Assembly: GCA_015499995.1 (NCBI GenBank)
Contig: JADNRV010000005.1
Coordinates: 744,001-808,000, forward strand
DNA length: 64,000 bases
Direction: 5' to 3'
Source: Flammula alnicola
Taxonomy: Eukaryota; Basidiomycota; Agaricomycetes; Agaricales; Strophariaceae
Below the pieces are notes generated by a model, which was not told the DNA's origin, searched no databases, and saw nothing but the letters and a program-made list of their open reading frames with translations. Position 1 is the stretch's first letter. Every line of letters starts with the position of its first letter. Shown piece after piece: positions 42,537-54,375 of this stretch. Position numbers and translations under genes: made by a program.

Positions 42537-42544
42537 ACCGCAGT

Positions 42545-43137
42545 GAACCGACCAAAAGCGCGCATTTGATCCGGGTCAAGCGTAGATTAGATTAGATTAC
42601 GCGCGTTCCCCTTCGACTTTGCAACGCGGGGCGCTTTCCTCGGTCCCGCCCCCGTATATTAGAACGGCCTCTCGCTTCCTTCCCCCTTCGTGTTCTAATT
42701 TTTTCTATCTCACATAGCTCGGTAGGCCCTCAGAGCATTTTATTTTCTCTCATCCGTACCACAAGTTGCCCTATTTTTTTTTGTTTTCCTTCTTGTTTTC
42801 CATTTATTTTCTCGTACACTAGTCTCGTATACTACTCGCCTGTGCCGGCTTGAGCTTGGTCCCACTTCGTGTGGGAAGGAGTCTCGTGAGAGAGCTTTGG
42901 CGACGAAAAATATTTTTTCGACCCAAACTTGAACCCCCGCACACGTGTCTAGTCTCGGAGTTTGCCATTCATGTTTTTTATTTCCCCTTTCCCTTCTCCC
43001 TTCTCTTTTATTCACGTTCGGAGGCAGGCATAGATGTCTTGCCTTGAGTGAGTCTATCATAAACATTGAACAAAAGTCACGAATTTAAAAGTCTGACTAC
43101 GGGAGACTACGGGAAACTATTACTCTTGCCTTATACC
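42545..43137. other. Promoter region of the intact kinase-like gene
   Basis: Pyrimidine-rich from about 42600 to 43020 on the plus strand. No separate gene supported; antisense and sense short frames here look like chance. Confidence 0.4.
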
Positions 43138-45077
43138 ATGACTACCACCTGTCCCGCCAACATCGAGGAGTTCTTGACGTTCCTTCCGAAACGACCTAAG
43201 CTGCACCCAGAGGCAAAAAATAAGACTTCACCTGCAGATTATAGCGCCCGAGATATTCTTCCTCCGGAGTATCGTTACATCTCCTGCCAGCCATACCCCG
43301 ATCTCCTCCCAAGCCTGAAGAACTTCATCGGTGGAGTGGTTAATGATCTTCGCATTGGCAGTGTGGCTTGTCAGCCGATGCAACGTGCCTTGAATTCTAT
43401 GGCGATGTCGTCTTTCCGGGCTAAGGCCAACGTGAGCTTGTATGGTCACGACGTCACTACAGCGATAAGCCCTGTCGTTGAGGCTATCGCTACGGCTGCT
43501 GGCTTCGCGGATCCTGTCTTTGTGCGCCATGATGCTGTCGTTGAGACCGTATATGCCCAGACAGGCGACTTCAACATTACCGTTCTACGAGAGACCGACA
43601 CTGAGGACGGTCGCACCAACAGGGTGCCCATGCATTTCTGTTTCGACCAGGATAAAGCTTATTCTGTGTTGTTGGAAAAGGCGGAAGCATTGAGTGGGTC
43701 ATTCAGTCTTGATGCCACTCAGAAGCAAACTGGCGCCAAGGCCATGGTCCTGAAAGTGCGTTCATCGAGTATCATATGAGACCGCTATCTCACACAAATG
43801 TAGCTTGCACTGCAGATGGCTACTGCAAAAGCGGAATATGGTTTTTTCTTTGGCGGATTTCTCGCGATCGCCGCGCAACTCGGTTAGCCTCTCCTCGTCG
43901 CCCCGTCTTCTAGTCTTACCCGCCATTTGTAGTACACTCTACAGACCCCTCTCGTCCAGAAATGATGCTCCTTCTCTCGCCCGCCTTCAAACTGCAGAAG
44001 GAGACCCTTCCGGTTCCCAATACAAGGAAACGACTCACGCCGTTTCAGGCTAACATACAACCCGAGCCGTTCCTTGCCATACTTGTCGCTATGCTATGTG
44101 CCAAGCTAATTCCTGGTCACAGCGTCAAGAGCCCGCCTGCCGCTCTCTCCCAGCCTCATTCAGATGAAGCTGAGAAAGACGACGAAAGTATCAGTGACAA
44201 CGAGAAGACTACCGGCTGGGAGCAAGCTGAGCAAAGCGGCATCCCTGAATGTTCTCTTCAAGTTACAACCAACGCTGTACATGTTTTCCTTTATCCGACG
44301 GCGGAAGATTACTGATAAGTACATCTTTCCAGATGATCTTCCAGCATCCGTGGTTGACCTGTAGTGATATACATCGTATATCTGTGATTGGTCACCCCCC
44401 TCAAACCCTGTCGGATAATCAGAACATACCAGCAGTGAAGGGCTCTACTTCCTTGACGAAATCACTTTCACAGTCTCCCCTGCAGCCGCAGAACTTACTA
44501 CGTGCTCCCCGCATTCCCTCAACAAATGTTGACACGGTGACTCTCGAACAAGAGTTTCGGGAAAGTAGATGGAGCACCATATACACAGGCCGTGTCGAAG
44601 GTGACGACAATTTGCGGATCATGAAGCTCGTGTCGGAAGTTGACTCGATCATGGTTTTGCGCGAACTTTATATGTATGAGGTGGCGCTTAAGGACTGTTC
44701 CCTCGTCCCCAAGTTTTATGGGGTGTTCCAGAGGCCTGTCGCTGGCTGGTTTGGTTTGTTGCTTGAGCATGTTGGGGACAGCCTTGAGGATGTCTATGGC
44801 TCGGAATGGAGCGAGGTAAAGATGGACATGAGTGCGACAGAATGGTGAGGCATCTCATCATGAATTGTCAGACTTAATTTACTAACATGAACTTTTCAGG
44901 AAAAAGCTTACCGATTCGGTGAAGAAACTACATTCTTTGGGTGTTATGCATGGTGATCTTGAACCACGGAACGTGGCGCACACGGCGGAAGGGTTCAAGT
45001 TCTTCGACTTTGGGCGGTCGGAAATGCACCGTTGCCGGCGTGGGTGTGGGGAGTTGCAAGATCTGCTGAGGGTATAG
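43138..45077 (+). CDS. Kinase-like protein of a fungal expanded family (intact copy)
   Basis: Spliced product of several hundred residues. The N-terminal region (TTTCPANIEEFLTFLPKRP ... YISCQPYPDLLPSLKNFIGG) is a family-specific domain; LALQMATAKAEYGFFFGGF follows the first intron. Further introns: one near 43886-43937; one at about 44279-44334 with a TACTGAT branch site; and one near 44847-44900 (ACAGAATG|gtgagg). The C-terminal part is kinase-like: IYTGRVEGDDNLRIMKLVSE (beta-3 lysine), LLLEHVGDSLEDV (hinge), HGDLEPRNV (catalytic Asp and Asn) and FFDFGRSE (DFG). It stops about 25 residues after DFG, so most of the usual C-lobe is missing; it resembles compact RIO/APH-type kinases. Activity is possible but not shown. 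An inverted degenerate copy lies at 31633-33593. Confidence 0.68.
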
Positions 45078-45314
45078 ATTTTTCATGGGTGGCCAAAGAA
45101 TATGTACACCTAGTACCCGCGTATACCTAGATGTTCGTCTCGACATTCAGATTAGAAGACTGGTGATCACCGGGTCCAAAATTGAAAAGGGAATTTAAAT
45201 CACGTGTATTGTGACTCATGTGACGGTCGAAAGTCAGAGTCACTACAATGGGTTCAACGCTTGTCGCTGACGCCCAACTTCGAGTCCTACCACAATCTCC
45301 AAACTTTCAAAACA

Positions 45315-46630
45315 ATGAGTTCGACCATGGCAGTAGCAGAGACAGAGGTCGTACAACCGATACCAATACCCCAGGCGCCGAAACCTCCTAAAAAGCTCAA
45401 GCCAGCACGGAAGCAGGTGAAGGCAGGCGATGTTGTAAAGACAGAGACGGTTCAAACAGGAAAAGAGTATAGTAAGTTTCTCAGCATAGAGGGCAAGTAT
45501 CGGACTTGAAGCTGAATTCATGTTGCGTTAACTAGATATCTGGTACAACAAATGGGCTGGAGGTGATCGAGAAGACAGTTATTCCAAGTGAGTATATACG
45601 CCATCTCGTTGCCTGGATCTTCCTAACCTTTCTTCTTCCCTCTCCAGCAAAACTAAATCTCAAACCCGGTGCAGCATCAAACGCGACTCAGGCCTCACAC
45701 GCGCAAACACAACGGGGATGAAATACATCTGTCTTTTCTTTGCACGAGGATGCTGTCCATACGGCTGGGAGTGCGAATACAGGCACACTCTCCCTGACTC
45801 GACCGACTCCATGCCCGATAGTTCCAAGGACTGCTTTGCGCGGGACAAGTTCGCGGACTACAGAGACGACATGGGCGGTGTTGGAAGCTTCAACCGCCAG
45901 AACCGGACTCTTTACGTTGGACGCATCAAGGAGACGGGGAATGGGCAGGAGACGGAGGAGGTCGTTACGAGGCATTTCAGGGAGTGGGGCACTATCGAGC
46001 GGAGTACGTCATCTCTTTCTCTACCTAATCGTGAATGAGCAGTTGACTGTTTCTTTCTCTCGTCTAGTACGTGTGCTCCAGTACCGCAGCGTCGCATTCG
46101 TAACCTATGTCTCCGAATTCCACGCACAATTCGCGAAGGAGTCAATGGCATGCCAGTCGCTCGACAACGACGAGATTCTCAACGTTCGCTGGGCGACAGA
46201 GGACCCTAATCCTGTGCAGAAGGTGGCTGAGAAGCGACGATTGGAAGACATGGGTCAGGAGGCCATCAAGGCCCGTATGGACCCCCGCATTGTCGATGCG
46301 ATGAGGGCGGTTAGGGCGTTGGAGGAGGGAGAGCCGTTAGATGAAGATTACCAGGAGGAGGACGAACAAGACGAACCCGAGACGAAGAGGAGGAGGCTAG
46401 AAAATGGATCTGCGGAGGATGAGGGCTCTGCGTCTCCGCCGCCACTCCCACAACAACAGGCGGCTCCGCTTAATCCAACAGGGCTATTGAGTGCCGACAC
46501 GCTAGAAGGCTTGAAGTATTTTGCAGAAATTCGCAAACGAAACGGCGGCGCAGTAAACCAACAGCGTGCCCCGCCGCCGCCCTCGACAACGGGCCTTGGG
46601 CTGGCGGATTACGGCAGTGACGAGGATTAG
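45315..46630 (+). CDS. CWC2: CWC2: pre-mRNA splicing factor (CCCH zinc finger plus RRM)
   Basis: Component of the NineTeen/Prp19-associated complex that contacts U6 snRNA in the spliceosome. Exons join in frame: MSSTMAVAETEVV ... KEY|NIWYNKWAGGDREDSYSN|KTKSQTRCSIKRDSG... The Torus/CCCH finger comprises RCSIKRDSG, CLFFARGCCPYGWECEYRH and adjoining loops. The RRM follows: FNRQNRTLYVGRI (RNP2) and RVLQYRSVAFVTYVS (RNP1), then the conserved NVRWATEDPNP. The C-terminus is acidic and proline-rich and ends LADYGSDED. The start at 45315 fits the family (short basic Pro-rich N-terminus). Its 3' end faces TMA46 with a 213-base gap. Confidence 0.92.
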
Positions 46631-46843
46631 TGTATTTGTCTTGTGTATTTTAATGACATTTTCGAATTCCATGGTTTTCAACAGTCCCTCTGATATTGAC
46701 AAAGATAGTGTTGCGTTAGAGGTCCATCCCTAATATACAACTACAACATGAAGGTAGTAGTATGCAATATGCAATATGCCAGTGTCCACGAAACCGTGTG
46801 TTGACAAGAGAGAGAAACATAAAACGGGTTAGATGGTGCAAGT

Positions 46844-48158
46844 TTACTGCGCGATTGCCACTGTTGAGTCTGTTCCACCACTGCCGCTGTCGCCCGCTTG
46901 CAGTCCCAGGCTGGCAATCCTTTGTGTTTCCGCTGCGAGGTCTTCCTCTTCCCTTTGCCGCCTGTATTGCTCCAAGTCGAAGTCATCCGAGGCGTCTCCT
47001 TCGTCTTCGTCCGCGAACCACTCGGGGTTGTATTGGAACTGCAAACCGGTCAGCATTGTGAAAAATGTGGGATTGTTTTGGTGCACATACCAGATCTCTT
47101 CCACTCATACCGCTGCTCTTGCCAGCGTTGTTCTGGAGATCCTTCGCCTTCTTCAGCGCCTCGTCCTCCGCCTGCTTTTTGTCCATCCGTGTCTTCTTCC
47201 ATACGGCGAAAGTTTCCGGAGTGACTGGCGTTAGATTGGTACCCAGTTTGTGTCGCTAGCGGAAAGGTCAGCTCGTGCAATAAAAACGAAAGACATTAAT
47301 TACCTCGACTTCTAGGAACTCCTCCAAGCTGATAACATTCGCTTTCGCAGCCTCCTCCGCCGCCTTCCTCTGCGATCTGAGCACGAAGCCAGGCGGGAGT
47401 GCGTGCCGATACTGACAGTTCTCACCATTGGGACATTCCCAGAACCAGCCGAATTTTTGGGTTTCAATGGCTTGGATGAAATGTTTGCAGACGATATCGG
47501 TCGTCGTTCGTGGGTTACCGGCTTTTGATATGACGACGGTGCGAAGCTTCTCTTCGTCCCAGTTCTCCATAGTATCTAGATCGCCGATTAGCACGAGGCA
47601 AATAATATCGTTTTGTTCACCCACCTGCGAGCTTTTCTTCTCGACTATCGGCATAGAGGTTCTTCTTCTCGACTTTGCGACCCACGTTGAGATCGTGACT
47701 GAACTTGCACTTGTTGCCCTTCTCGCATGTCCCTGCCTTGAAGAACGCACACAGGACCGTCTTCGGGTCGACACCAAACGGCACCTTCTGCGTCTGCACC
47801 GGTTTGAGCAGCGCCGCTTCCTCCTTTGCACGCTTTTCCTCCTCTGCCTGGGCCTTTGCGCGCAGGGCCTTCTCTTTCTCCTTCTCCACCGTCTCACGAG
47901 ACTTGCCTGCCATCGAGGCCTGCTGTTGTATCCGGGCGACCTCCGCCTTGACTTTGGCAGATTTGTTTTTCTGTACGAGGGGGGTAAGCGATCGTTACCA
48001 TTATTCCCTTGCTAGATACGAACATTTTTCATCCCAAAAGTCTGTGGTTTACCGAGGTCAATGATCCTGTCCGGCGCTCATGCAAACTGCGATCTGATTA
48101 CCTTGTCATCCTTGACTTTGCTGGAGGAGCTCGAGGGTTGCTTTCCTTTTGGCGGCAT
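46844..48158 (-). CDS. TMA46: TMA46 / DFRP1-type CCCH zinc-finger protein
   Basis: Orthologue of yeast Tma46 and animal ZC3H15, which bind and stabilise the DRG-type GTPase Rbg1/DRG1 on ribosomes. It starts [17 protein letters not shown] (48158), a lysine-rich N-terminus typical of the family. Two CCCH fingers: [19 protein letters not shown] and [20 protein letters not shown] followed by GENCQYRH. The DFRP region, which binds the GTPase, contains [31 protein letters not shown] and [19 protein letters not shown]. At least four introns; all joins checked keep the frame. The gene is convergent with CWC2. Confidence 0.9.
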
Positions 48159-48549
48159 TTTGGGTTAATATCACTGTCGTTGGTGGAATAAAAAGGGATA
48201 TATCTTGGGAATTGGCGAGACTTATGAGGGAGTTTGGAAGAGCATTAGTTAAGGTCGTTGCCAGATGAGATTCTGTTTCTGTGCTGACACGTGATCCGCC
48301 ACGGTGAAAAGTTTCCCATTGAAACTTCAAGTCGACTGAAGTCTGACTATTGTTGACTCAAAACTCTGTTATAGATCAATGGGACGGTCTCCCGTTCACA
48401 TTCTGGGGTATATATTGCACTATGGTACCTAGACTTAAACACCCACATTCTAGTCATTTAAACATTATATACGTAGCGTAACCCTTACAAGCCCGAGGAA
48501 AGTGTACACGCCGTACAGAAACACCACGGCTATACCGTGTCTTAAGCCA
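48159..48549. other. Spacer between TMA46 and the glycosyltransferase gene
   Basis: Contains the TMA46 promoter (right of 48158) and the 3' flank of the glycosyltransferase gene. No other feature. Confidence 0.4.
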
Positions 48550-50142
48550 TTAATAAAAGCGAATGCTAATATCTTCTTTGCGGTCAACCAGTCGTCGATG
48601 TACAATGTTGCTCGTGAAGGAAGACCACTGTCAATAATAATTTTTATCAGTGCCAAGTTGTCTTGGAATACCGAAGAAGTGGCGGTACATACCCCATTGC
48701 CGATGAAAACAGCGGCCTTGCGCGCGAAGTCCATGTCGACAGCCATGCCGACGTCCTTTTGCTCCTGGTCAAGTTCCAGCTCCCGGGTCGTCACAATCGT
48801 GTTCCAACCATGCTTCCTGAGGATCACTTTCAGGTTGTCAATCCAATCGGTCTTGTCATTCGTCAACAAGAACAAAACGTCGAGATATCGGACTTCTCCT
48901 GGCTTTGCGGCGCGGATGTAATCTTCCCTTGATTGGTTGATCTTGTTCACGATAAACTCGTCAGTAGGGTAGCAATGCTCCAAGTAGAAGGCGACGTTCT
49001 CGGGGGTGTTCTTTCCCCACTCGTAGCCCGGGGGATTGACGAACTTGTCTGGCAGGGTGGGGAGCAAGTTCCAGCTGTAAAAGGTTGAATTCCAGTTCGC
49101 TAGACCCAGGCATGCCTCCTTGTAATCGCCTCGTCGGAGATGGATGGCCAGCATTCGGTCGTACGGATTTATCGAGGCCGCTATGGGAGGTCGGGGTCCT
49201 CGGGGCAAGAAAAGATATTCGTTTCTATCAACAGCGGACTGGACGATGGGCGAGGTTCCGAACAAGCGGCTGACGGGGGAGTCCCTGAAGCTCTCCCAGA
49301 GAGGGAGGATGCGCGTCGTGCCCCATAGGAACAAATCGAAGGTCTGACCGAAACCGTCTTCTTCGCGGGGTGCCGGCTGAATTTCGATGCATCGCTCGGG
49401 CGCCTCGCTGAGCAATTTTTGCCAATGGTTGAAGATGACATCGCCATTCTCCCAGTAGATCGGAGGTTTCACATCACGCGTGTTGATGATACGCCTCTCT
49501 GATTTCGGGCAGACAATGTCATACCAACGTTCCGAGACCGAGCGCGGCGCGGGGTCGTTCGGTTCCCATGGTCCTCCAGCAGATGGGCCCGAGATGAGCG
49601 CGTTGAGCGGGGTGTGGGGTATCCACTCTCTGAACTTGCTCTCTGGCCATGGGTAATAGTCCGACTTCCAAATATAATCCTGGAAAACGTAGGCGCGCCC
49701 CGATTTGTATGCCAACCACGTGTTCATGAGCCTGGCGCACTGTTAGCGAGCGATAGGCGAAAAGAAAAGACGCGACTTACACCTCATTCAACTGATTATT
49801 CCACCCCAACATCTGAATCTGGTTCTTGAACAGGACGTACCTGCCAGTACGGCCCTCTGGGTACGGCAGGTCGAGATTGTGTTGCGGAAGGTCCATCTCC
49901 CATTGCTTCAATTTTTCATAGGTCGGTGGCTGGTCGAGGTCGATTGGTTGAGCTGCTGCAAAGTGGGGAACGAGTTCCGACAGACGGTCGATATGTCGCC
50001 GACCGTGGCTCGAGAAGGCGTAGACGGTGAAAAGGAAGGTCAAGATAACGCCGCCAAGAAGCCAGCGCTGTTGACGCGTGCGCGCCAAACGGCTTTTGTT
50101 CTGCCATTGCCTCCAGAAGAATTCTTTCGACTTCACCAACAT
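48550..50142 (-). CDS. Type II membrane O-fucosyltransferase-like glycosyltransferase
   Basis: Three exons. Exon 1 (50142 to about 49780) encodes a short cytosolic tail and one membrane anchor (RWLLGGVILTFLFTVYAF), then FKNQIQMLGWNNQLNEV. The second exon has LMNTWLAYKSGRAYVFQDYI, a Pro/Asp-rich middle, and the GDP-sugar-binding motif AIHLRRGDYKEAC (H-x-R-R-G-D), the hallmark of O-fucosyltransferase-like enzymes. After a last short intron the frame ends GNG|WSSFTSNIVHRRLVDRKED...RFY, the usual end of this fungal group; without this splice the frame would run to 48465. Expected in the Golgi or ER lumen, transferring fucose or a related GDP-sugar; acceptor unknown. A second, distinct member is at the right edge. 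Confidence 0.8.
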
Positions 50143-51599
50143 CGTATCATACGGTGCTCGCAGATATTGGAGGTTGGAGGTGGGGGTTAAGAGTAAGGAG
50201 CGCTCAGACTCCGAAATGTTTCAGTTGGCATAAAAAAGGGCGGAGAAGTATCCCCGACGAAAAATTCTGAGCTATCCATCTTCGCGTGTATCGAAGGTTT
50301 CGGCATCTTTGCCACCAGATATGTATATTAGGCAATGCGATTACGATTTTGTTCTTCTTTGATGGTTCTTCGCGATCTTTATCCTGTACATAGAACCGTA
50401 GTATCCCCGAAAACGTTATCTCAAACACCGTAAATTATTGCAAAGCCGAGTATTCACATTCCACCCATGCCTTGACCAGACTGGCACACTTTGATCACTG
50501 GTAGCTCTACCAGTTCGTGAATAAACTTATACGCCACATTGCCCGCGTTCCTGGTTCCTCTATGGGCTTGTCGCTGGGTATACGTAGACATCGTAGACCT
50601 TGCTGGTATTTCCCTGCGCATGATATATTCCCCGGTTCTATCGTAAGATATCTTGTTGGTTGCAACACCCCTTCCGTGCTTCAGGGCGTTAAACTGTTGA
50701 GATTATTTATAGACGATTAGACTTTGTTTATTTTGGAACCCGAACAACGTTACTTACAAGAATTTCTCAGGAAGTCCAAGCGCCTTGGTGGTGGGCTTTT
50801 CTTTCCATTTTAAAACCACAGGGAAGGCGTTTTGAGCAATACACGGTCACAGCATGCCGTGGTTACTCAGAAACAAGATTCAAAGTGTGAACCATTTGAC
50901 CATGTCTACAAGATTGATCATGAGCCAAGTATGATTTTATTTGCCAAGTCAAGGAATATTCTTAACGCCGTATCGGCCCAATCCCTTGACGCTGAGAAGG
51001 CATCGTCCGACGTGAATGAAGCCTTAAGCAAATCCAGGCCCCCGCGGCGCCGCCAGACCATCGGGGGTTTTCATTGTTATGCAATTGTTATGTAAAGGTG
51101 CTTTTGGAGAGGGAGTAAGTAGTGGAGCTGTACACAGTTTCAATAATGACCAAATCTGATACGTATTTTTCCCGGCCTGGGAAAGTTGGTTCGGCACAAT
51201 GCCGCATCCACGGTATAACCGATAAGGTACATACCATCAAAATTTAAATACGTCAGCGCTTGGCATTTGGCCGCGGTGCCGAAATATATAAGTATAAGTA
51301 TTTTATTTTAATAAAATAATATCTGTGTTTATTTCCAAACTCCTTATCTCTGTTGTTTCGCGATAAGCACAGTTTGGGTCCTTTCTCTTCCTTTCCTCCA
51401 GCACGACTCTCTTTCCACCCGATAAACGACCGTCCAACCGACGTTCCTGGTCCCAGAATTTCTACCAGCTCATTAAATATGAAACAGCATAATAAATATG
51501 AAGATGAAAATCACGAGTTGGGGATGAATGTAGGAAGGTGTAGAATGCGCCATCGTGAGCTGCCTCAACACTTCGTCGTAACAACTGGGGGGAGACTGA
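50143..51599. other. 1.5-kb intergenic region
   Basis: Promoter of the glycosyltransferase gene on the left. An AT-rich palindromic patch (TTTTATTTTAATAAAATAAT) lies near 51300-51322. A weak 87-codon frame (50832-51095) and a 92-codon frame (51353-51631) are unsupported. Confidence 0.4.
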
Positions 51600-52944
51600 T
51601 TAATAAAACCAGTACCAGAATGAAGGATTAAATAAACCTGCCGTCTGGTCATCGACTCCTTTTTCGCGGACGACGTGAAGGTCTAAAACTCCCCGCTCAT
51701 CGAGGTCGGACATGCTCGCCCGAATCCACCTTTCCACGCGGTCCTCCTTCGTAGGAGAGTCCGAGGGGATCTCACAGACGAGGCGCACGCGCCCCATCCC
51801 GAAGAAATGCAGCGCCAATAGTGCACCTTCAAGGTGCCTCCAGTTGATACACTCAACATCCGCTGAGTCTTCGAGGCGGAATTTTAGTTCGATGGACTCG
51901 AAGAAGGGAGATTCGATGCGGCCAAGAATTTTTGGGAGGATTTTCTCGACCATGGAGAGCTGGTTGTGTTTGGAGATTGTCAAGCCTTCGATGTCCAGGG
52001 TTCGGAGCGCGCTTAAATGGGAGAGGTCCAAGGCATTGGTGAGGCCATCTATGGCAAGAATGTCAGGATCTGGTAGAATAATGCGGATTTTACTGTACCT
52101 TGGCCCATCGTAGGTATCGTGAAGCCGAGGGAGAGATGTTGTAAGGTCTTCCCGACTTCTTCAACATTGTATGAATATACTGAAGATGGTTCGTCTTGAT
52201 ATTTTGCAGCTTCATTCCCATAACATGCTGGGGCCTGTCAGGATTACCGACGCAACTCAGGACTACTGGGATACTGTCTTCCGTTCCGAGTTCGATTGTT
52301 CGGAGGTTGGTCGATACGGCGACTGTCGTTGCCGATGCAATGGTGTGTTCGAGATACTTCATGAACGTGATGTTGGCCGTCAGATGATGGAGGTATGGAA
52401 AGGAGTTGACGATGCGGACGACCTCGCGCAGGTCATGGAAGACGACGCCGTGGAGCTCCAGCCGTTTGAGCTGGGAAAATGTGGCCAGGCGCCCACGTAG
52501 AACAGTTTGTTCGGATGGGGTGAGCGCGGTCCAATCTACGTTTTGAATTTGGATCGAATTCACTTTCGTCAGGCAATGGATGTCGGGATGGGCCATCATC
52601 TCCCTGAATAGAACTAGAACCTCTTCTCCCTTTCTACGCTCCTCTTGTCCATCACGGTTCAAAATACGAGCCTCTCGAGCTTTCATCCTCTCTCGGGAAT
52701 CGTCGACCTCGACACGCATAACGAGATTCGTAAAAGTACACTCGGACGAGCTTGCCAGCTCGAAGAAGCGACGAACTCGCCAGGGCCAGAGCTGAACTGT
52801 CGAGAAGATGTGGTAGCGACTGCGAATAAGCCATTCCGAGCAAACGAGGCTGCATGCTCCCAATGTGCGAAGGTCGTGGAGGTGGTCGATTATGGCGTCT
52901 GTGATTTCCCAGGGTAGTGCAGGCTGTTGCGGAGTGGAAGTCAT
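51600..52944 (-). CDS. F-box / leucine-rich-repeat-like protein
   Basis: Probable SCF ubiquitin-ligase substrate adaptor of the type massively expanded in mushroom fungi. The N-terminus carries an F-box: LPWEITDAIIDHLHDLRTLG, CSLVCSEWLIRSRYHIF. LRR-like strands follow (LKRLELHGVVFHDL; LRTIELG; LQHLSLGFTI; LRTLDIEGLTI; IELKFRLED). I infer two introns. The first ends at CATCTTCAG near 52183 and restores the frame ...EEVGKTLQHLSLGFTIPTMGQ. The second runs GTACAG...CATAG, about 52106-52049, giving Q|DGLTNALDLSHLSALRT. Ignoring them, the frame stops at 52090. The protein ends FNPSFWYWFY. The substrate is unknown. Confidence 0.7.
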
Positions 52945-53873
52945 CGTCGATTTAATTGTTGGGCGGGCGTTGTCTTTTATGAGTGGGTTAGTTGTTCAAG
53001 AGGAAAACGTTGGACGGCAAGAAGCAAAATGGTGATCAATATTCAAACATTCAAACGTTCATGGGCGGCTCACATTGCCGCGTGATGACAACCCCAACGT
53101 TCGAAATGAATTATGAATATGGTAAAAGGCTGATCCCTGTCAGGCTTTCGTCAAGTCGTAATTCGGAGCAAGTATTTCGAAGCCCTTAGTAGACCCCATG
53201 ACCATTGCCCGCCGGTTCTCCTCGCATACACTTGCACCATCTGACCAAGGCCCATCCACCGCGTATGTCGAAGGACACTTAAGTAACAGAGCGCTCGCCG
53301 CTCCTGGGCCTGGCGCTTAGCATTGACAAGGATCCAATAATGGCGCGGCCTGATTGATATTGCACTTTTTAGTTCTTACCAGCGCAAATCCTATCACTTT
53401 ACGAGTGTCCTGGAACTATATGACTGGAAATGCTGCGCGAACTTGAGATCCGAGAAATGCTGGGAGTTTGTTCAACTTTGGGGAGGGTGAGTAATTAGAG
53501 GGACCATCAATTTGAGTATGTCATCAAAGGTTCTGGGAAATTTCGGCAAGAGTACCGGAGGCAAGCAGCCTCGCAAGCGCCCCGTCCCCGAATCGTGTTT
53601 TGCGCAACCCTAGTGTTCTTGCTTCCTGGATGTGCCATGACGATGACCAGTCTCCCGTAGTCAGACTAACAGATTCTGTGTCTTTTTTAGTGGGAGAGAA
53701 CACTGCCTCTGGAGACGATGGCTTCAACTTTCCGTGGGACAGATCAAGGTTTCGAACTCAGCCAAACTTCGCGAGAGAGAGCTTGGCCGCGACGTTCACC
53801 ACCAACTCATACTCGTAAACCTCGAAGGGCTTCAAACTATTGACTTGCGCTGACGTGTATAACTTTAAGGATC
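52945..53873. other. Intergenic
   Basis: Promoter of the F-box gene at its left side; otherwise no supported gene or repeat. Confidence 0.4.
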
Positions 53874-54375
53874 ATGCCTTTCTCCGTGGACACTAGCTGG
53901 CCCCAAGGCTTGCGCCAAATCTTCTCCATCTGTCGTCAACAGAGCCAGCCCTTTGAAAACCGATACTACGGCCCCTACGACAAACTGCTCAACTACTGCT
54001 TCGAAACGGACTCCTTCAGGTTCTTCGTCGCGCCGCAGTATCCTCCCAGCGAGTTGAGCTCCCGCGACGCCCTTCACTTTGTCGTGTTTATCATGAGATC
54101 AAGAATGACGGATGGGCTGGTAAGCCCGATCTCCGCCTGGCAGCCGACGAGCAAGTCCGTCGTCGGTACGATTCCATGATGCCAGAGTGCCCCTGCCCCG
54201 GTTGTGGGGTTTGAGCCTGCTCGGCACATTACTCCGAGTCTATTGTGGGGACGTTGCCACAGGCACTCTTCAGCCGGAATATCAAGCCCGCCCCGATCCC
54301 AACCGTATATTACCGCCCAACTTCTTGGAAGGGGAGTGGGATCTGGACATTTTGTCCGAGCAAGGGTTTACAGCC
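53874..54375 (+). pseudogene. Broken member of a conserved basidiomycete hypothetical family
   Basis: The frame at 53874 gives MPFSVDTSWPQGLRQIFSIC ... FRFFVAPQYPPSELSSRDAL, HFVVF. At about 54090 the frame breaks. In a second frame the sequence continues HEIKNDGWAGKPDLRLAADE, QVRRRYDSMMPECPCPRLWG, LSLLGTLLRVYCGD and ends near LPPNFLEGEWDLDILSEQGF. In the intact proteins as I recall them (hypothetical, common in mushroom genomes), about ten to fifteen residues lie between VVF and E-I-K; here they are missing, so an internal deletion caused the shift. The final segment after GFTA is unrelated low-similarity sequence. No function known. Confidence 0.6.

Noticed and set aside
42740..43066. 108-codon minus-strand frame upstream of the kinase-like gene
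   Set aside because: Antisense of a pyrimidine-rich promoter; the Lys/Arg/Glu-rich product reflects base composition.
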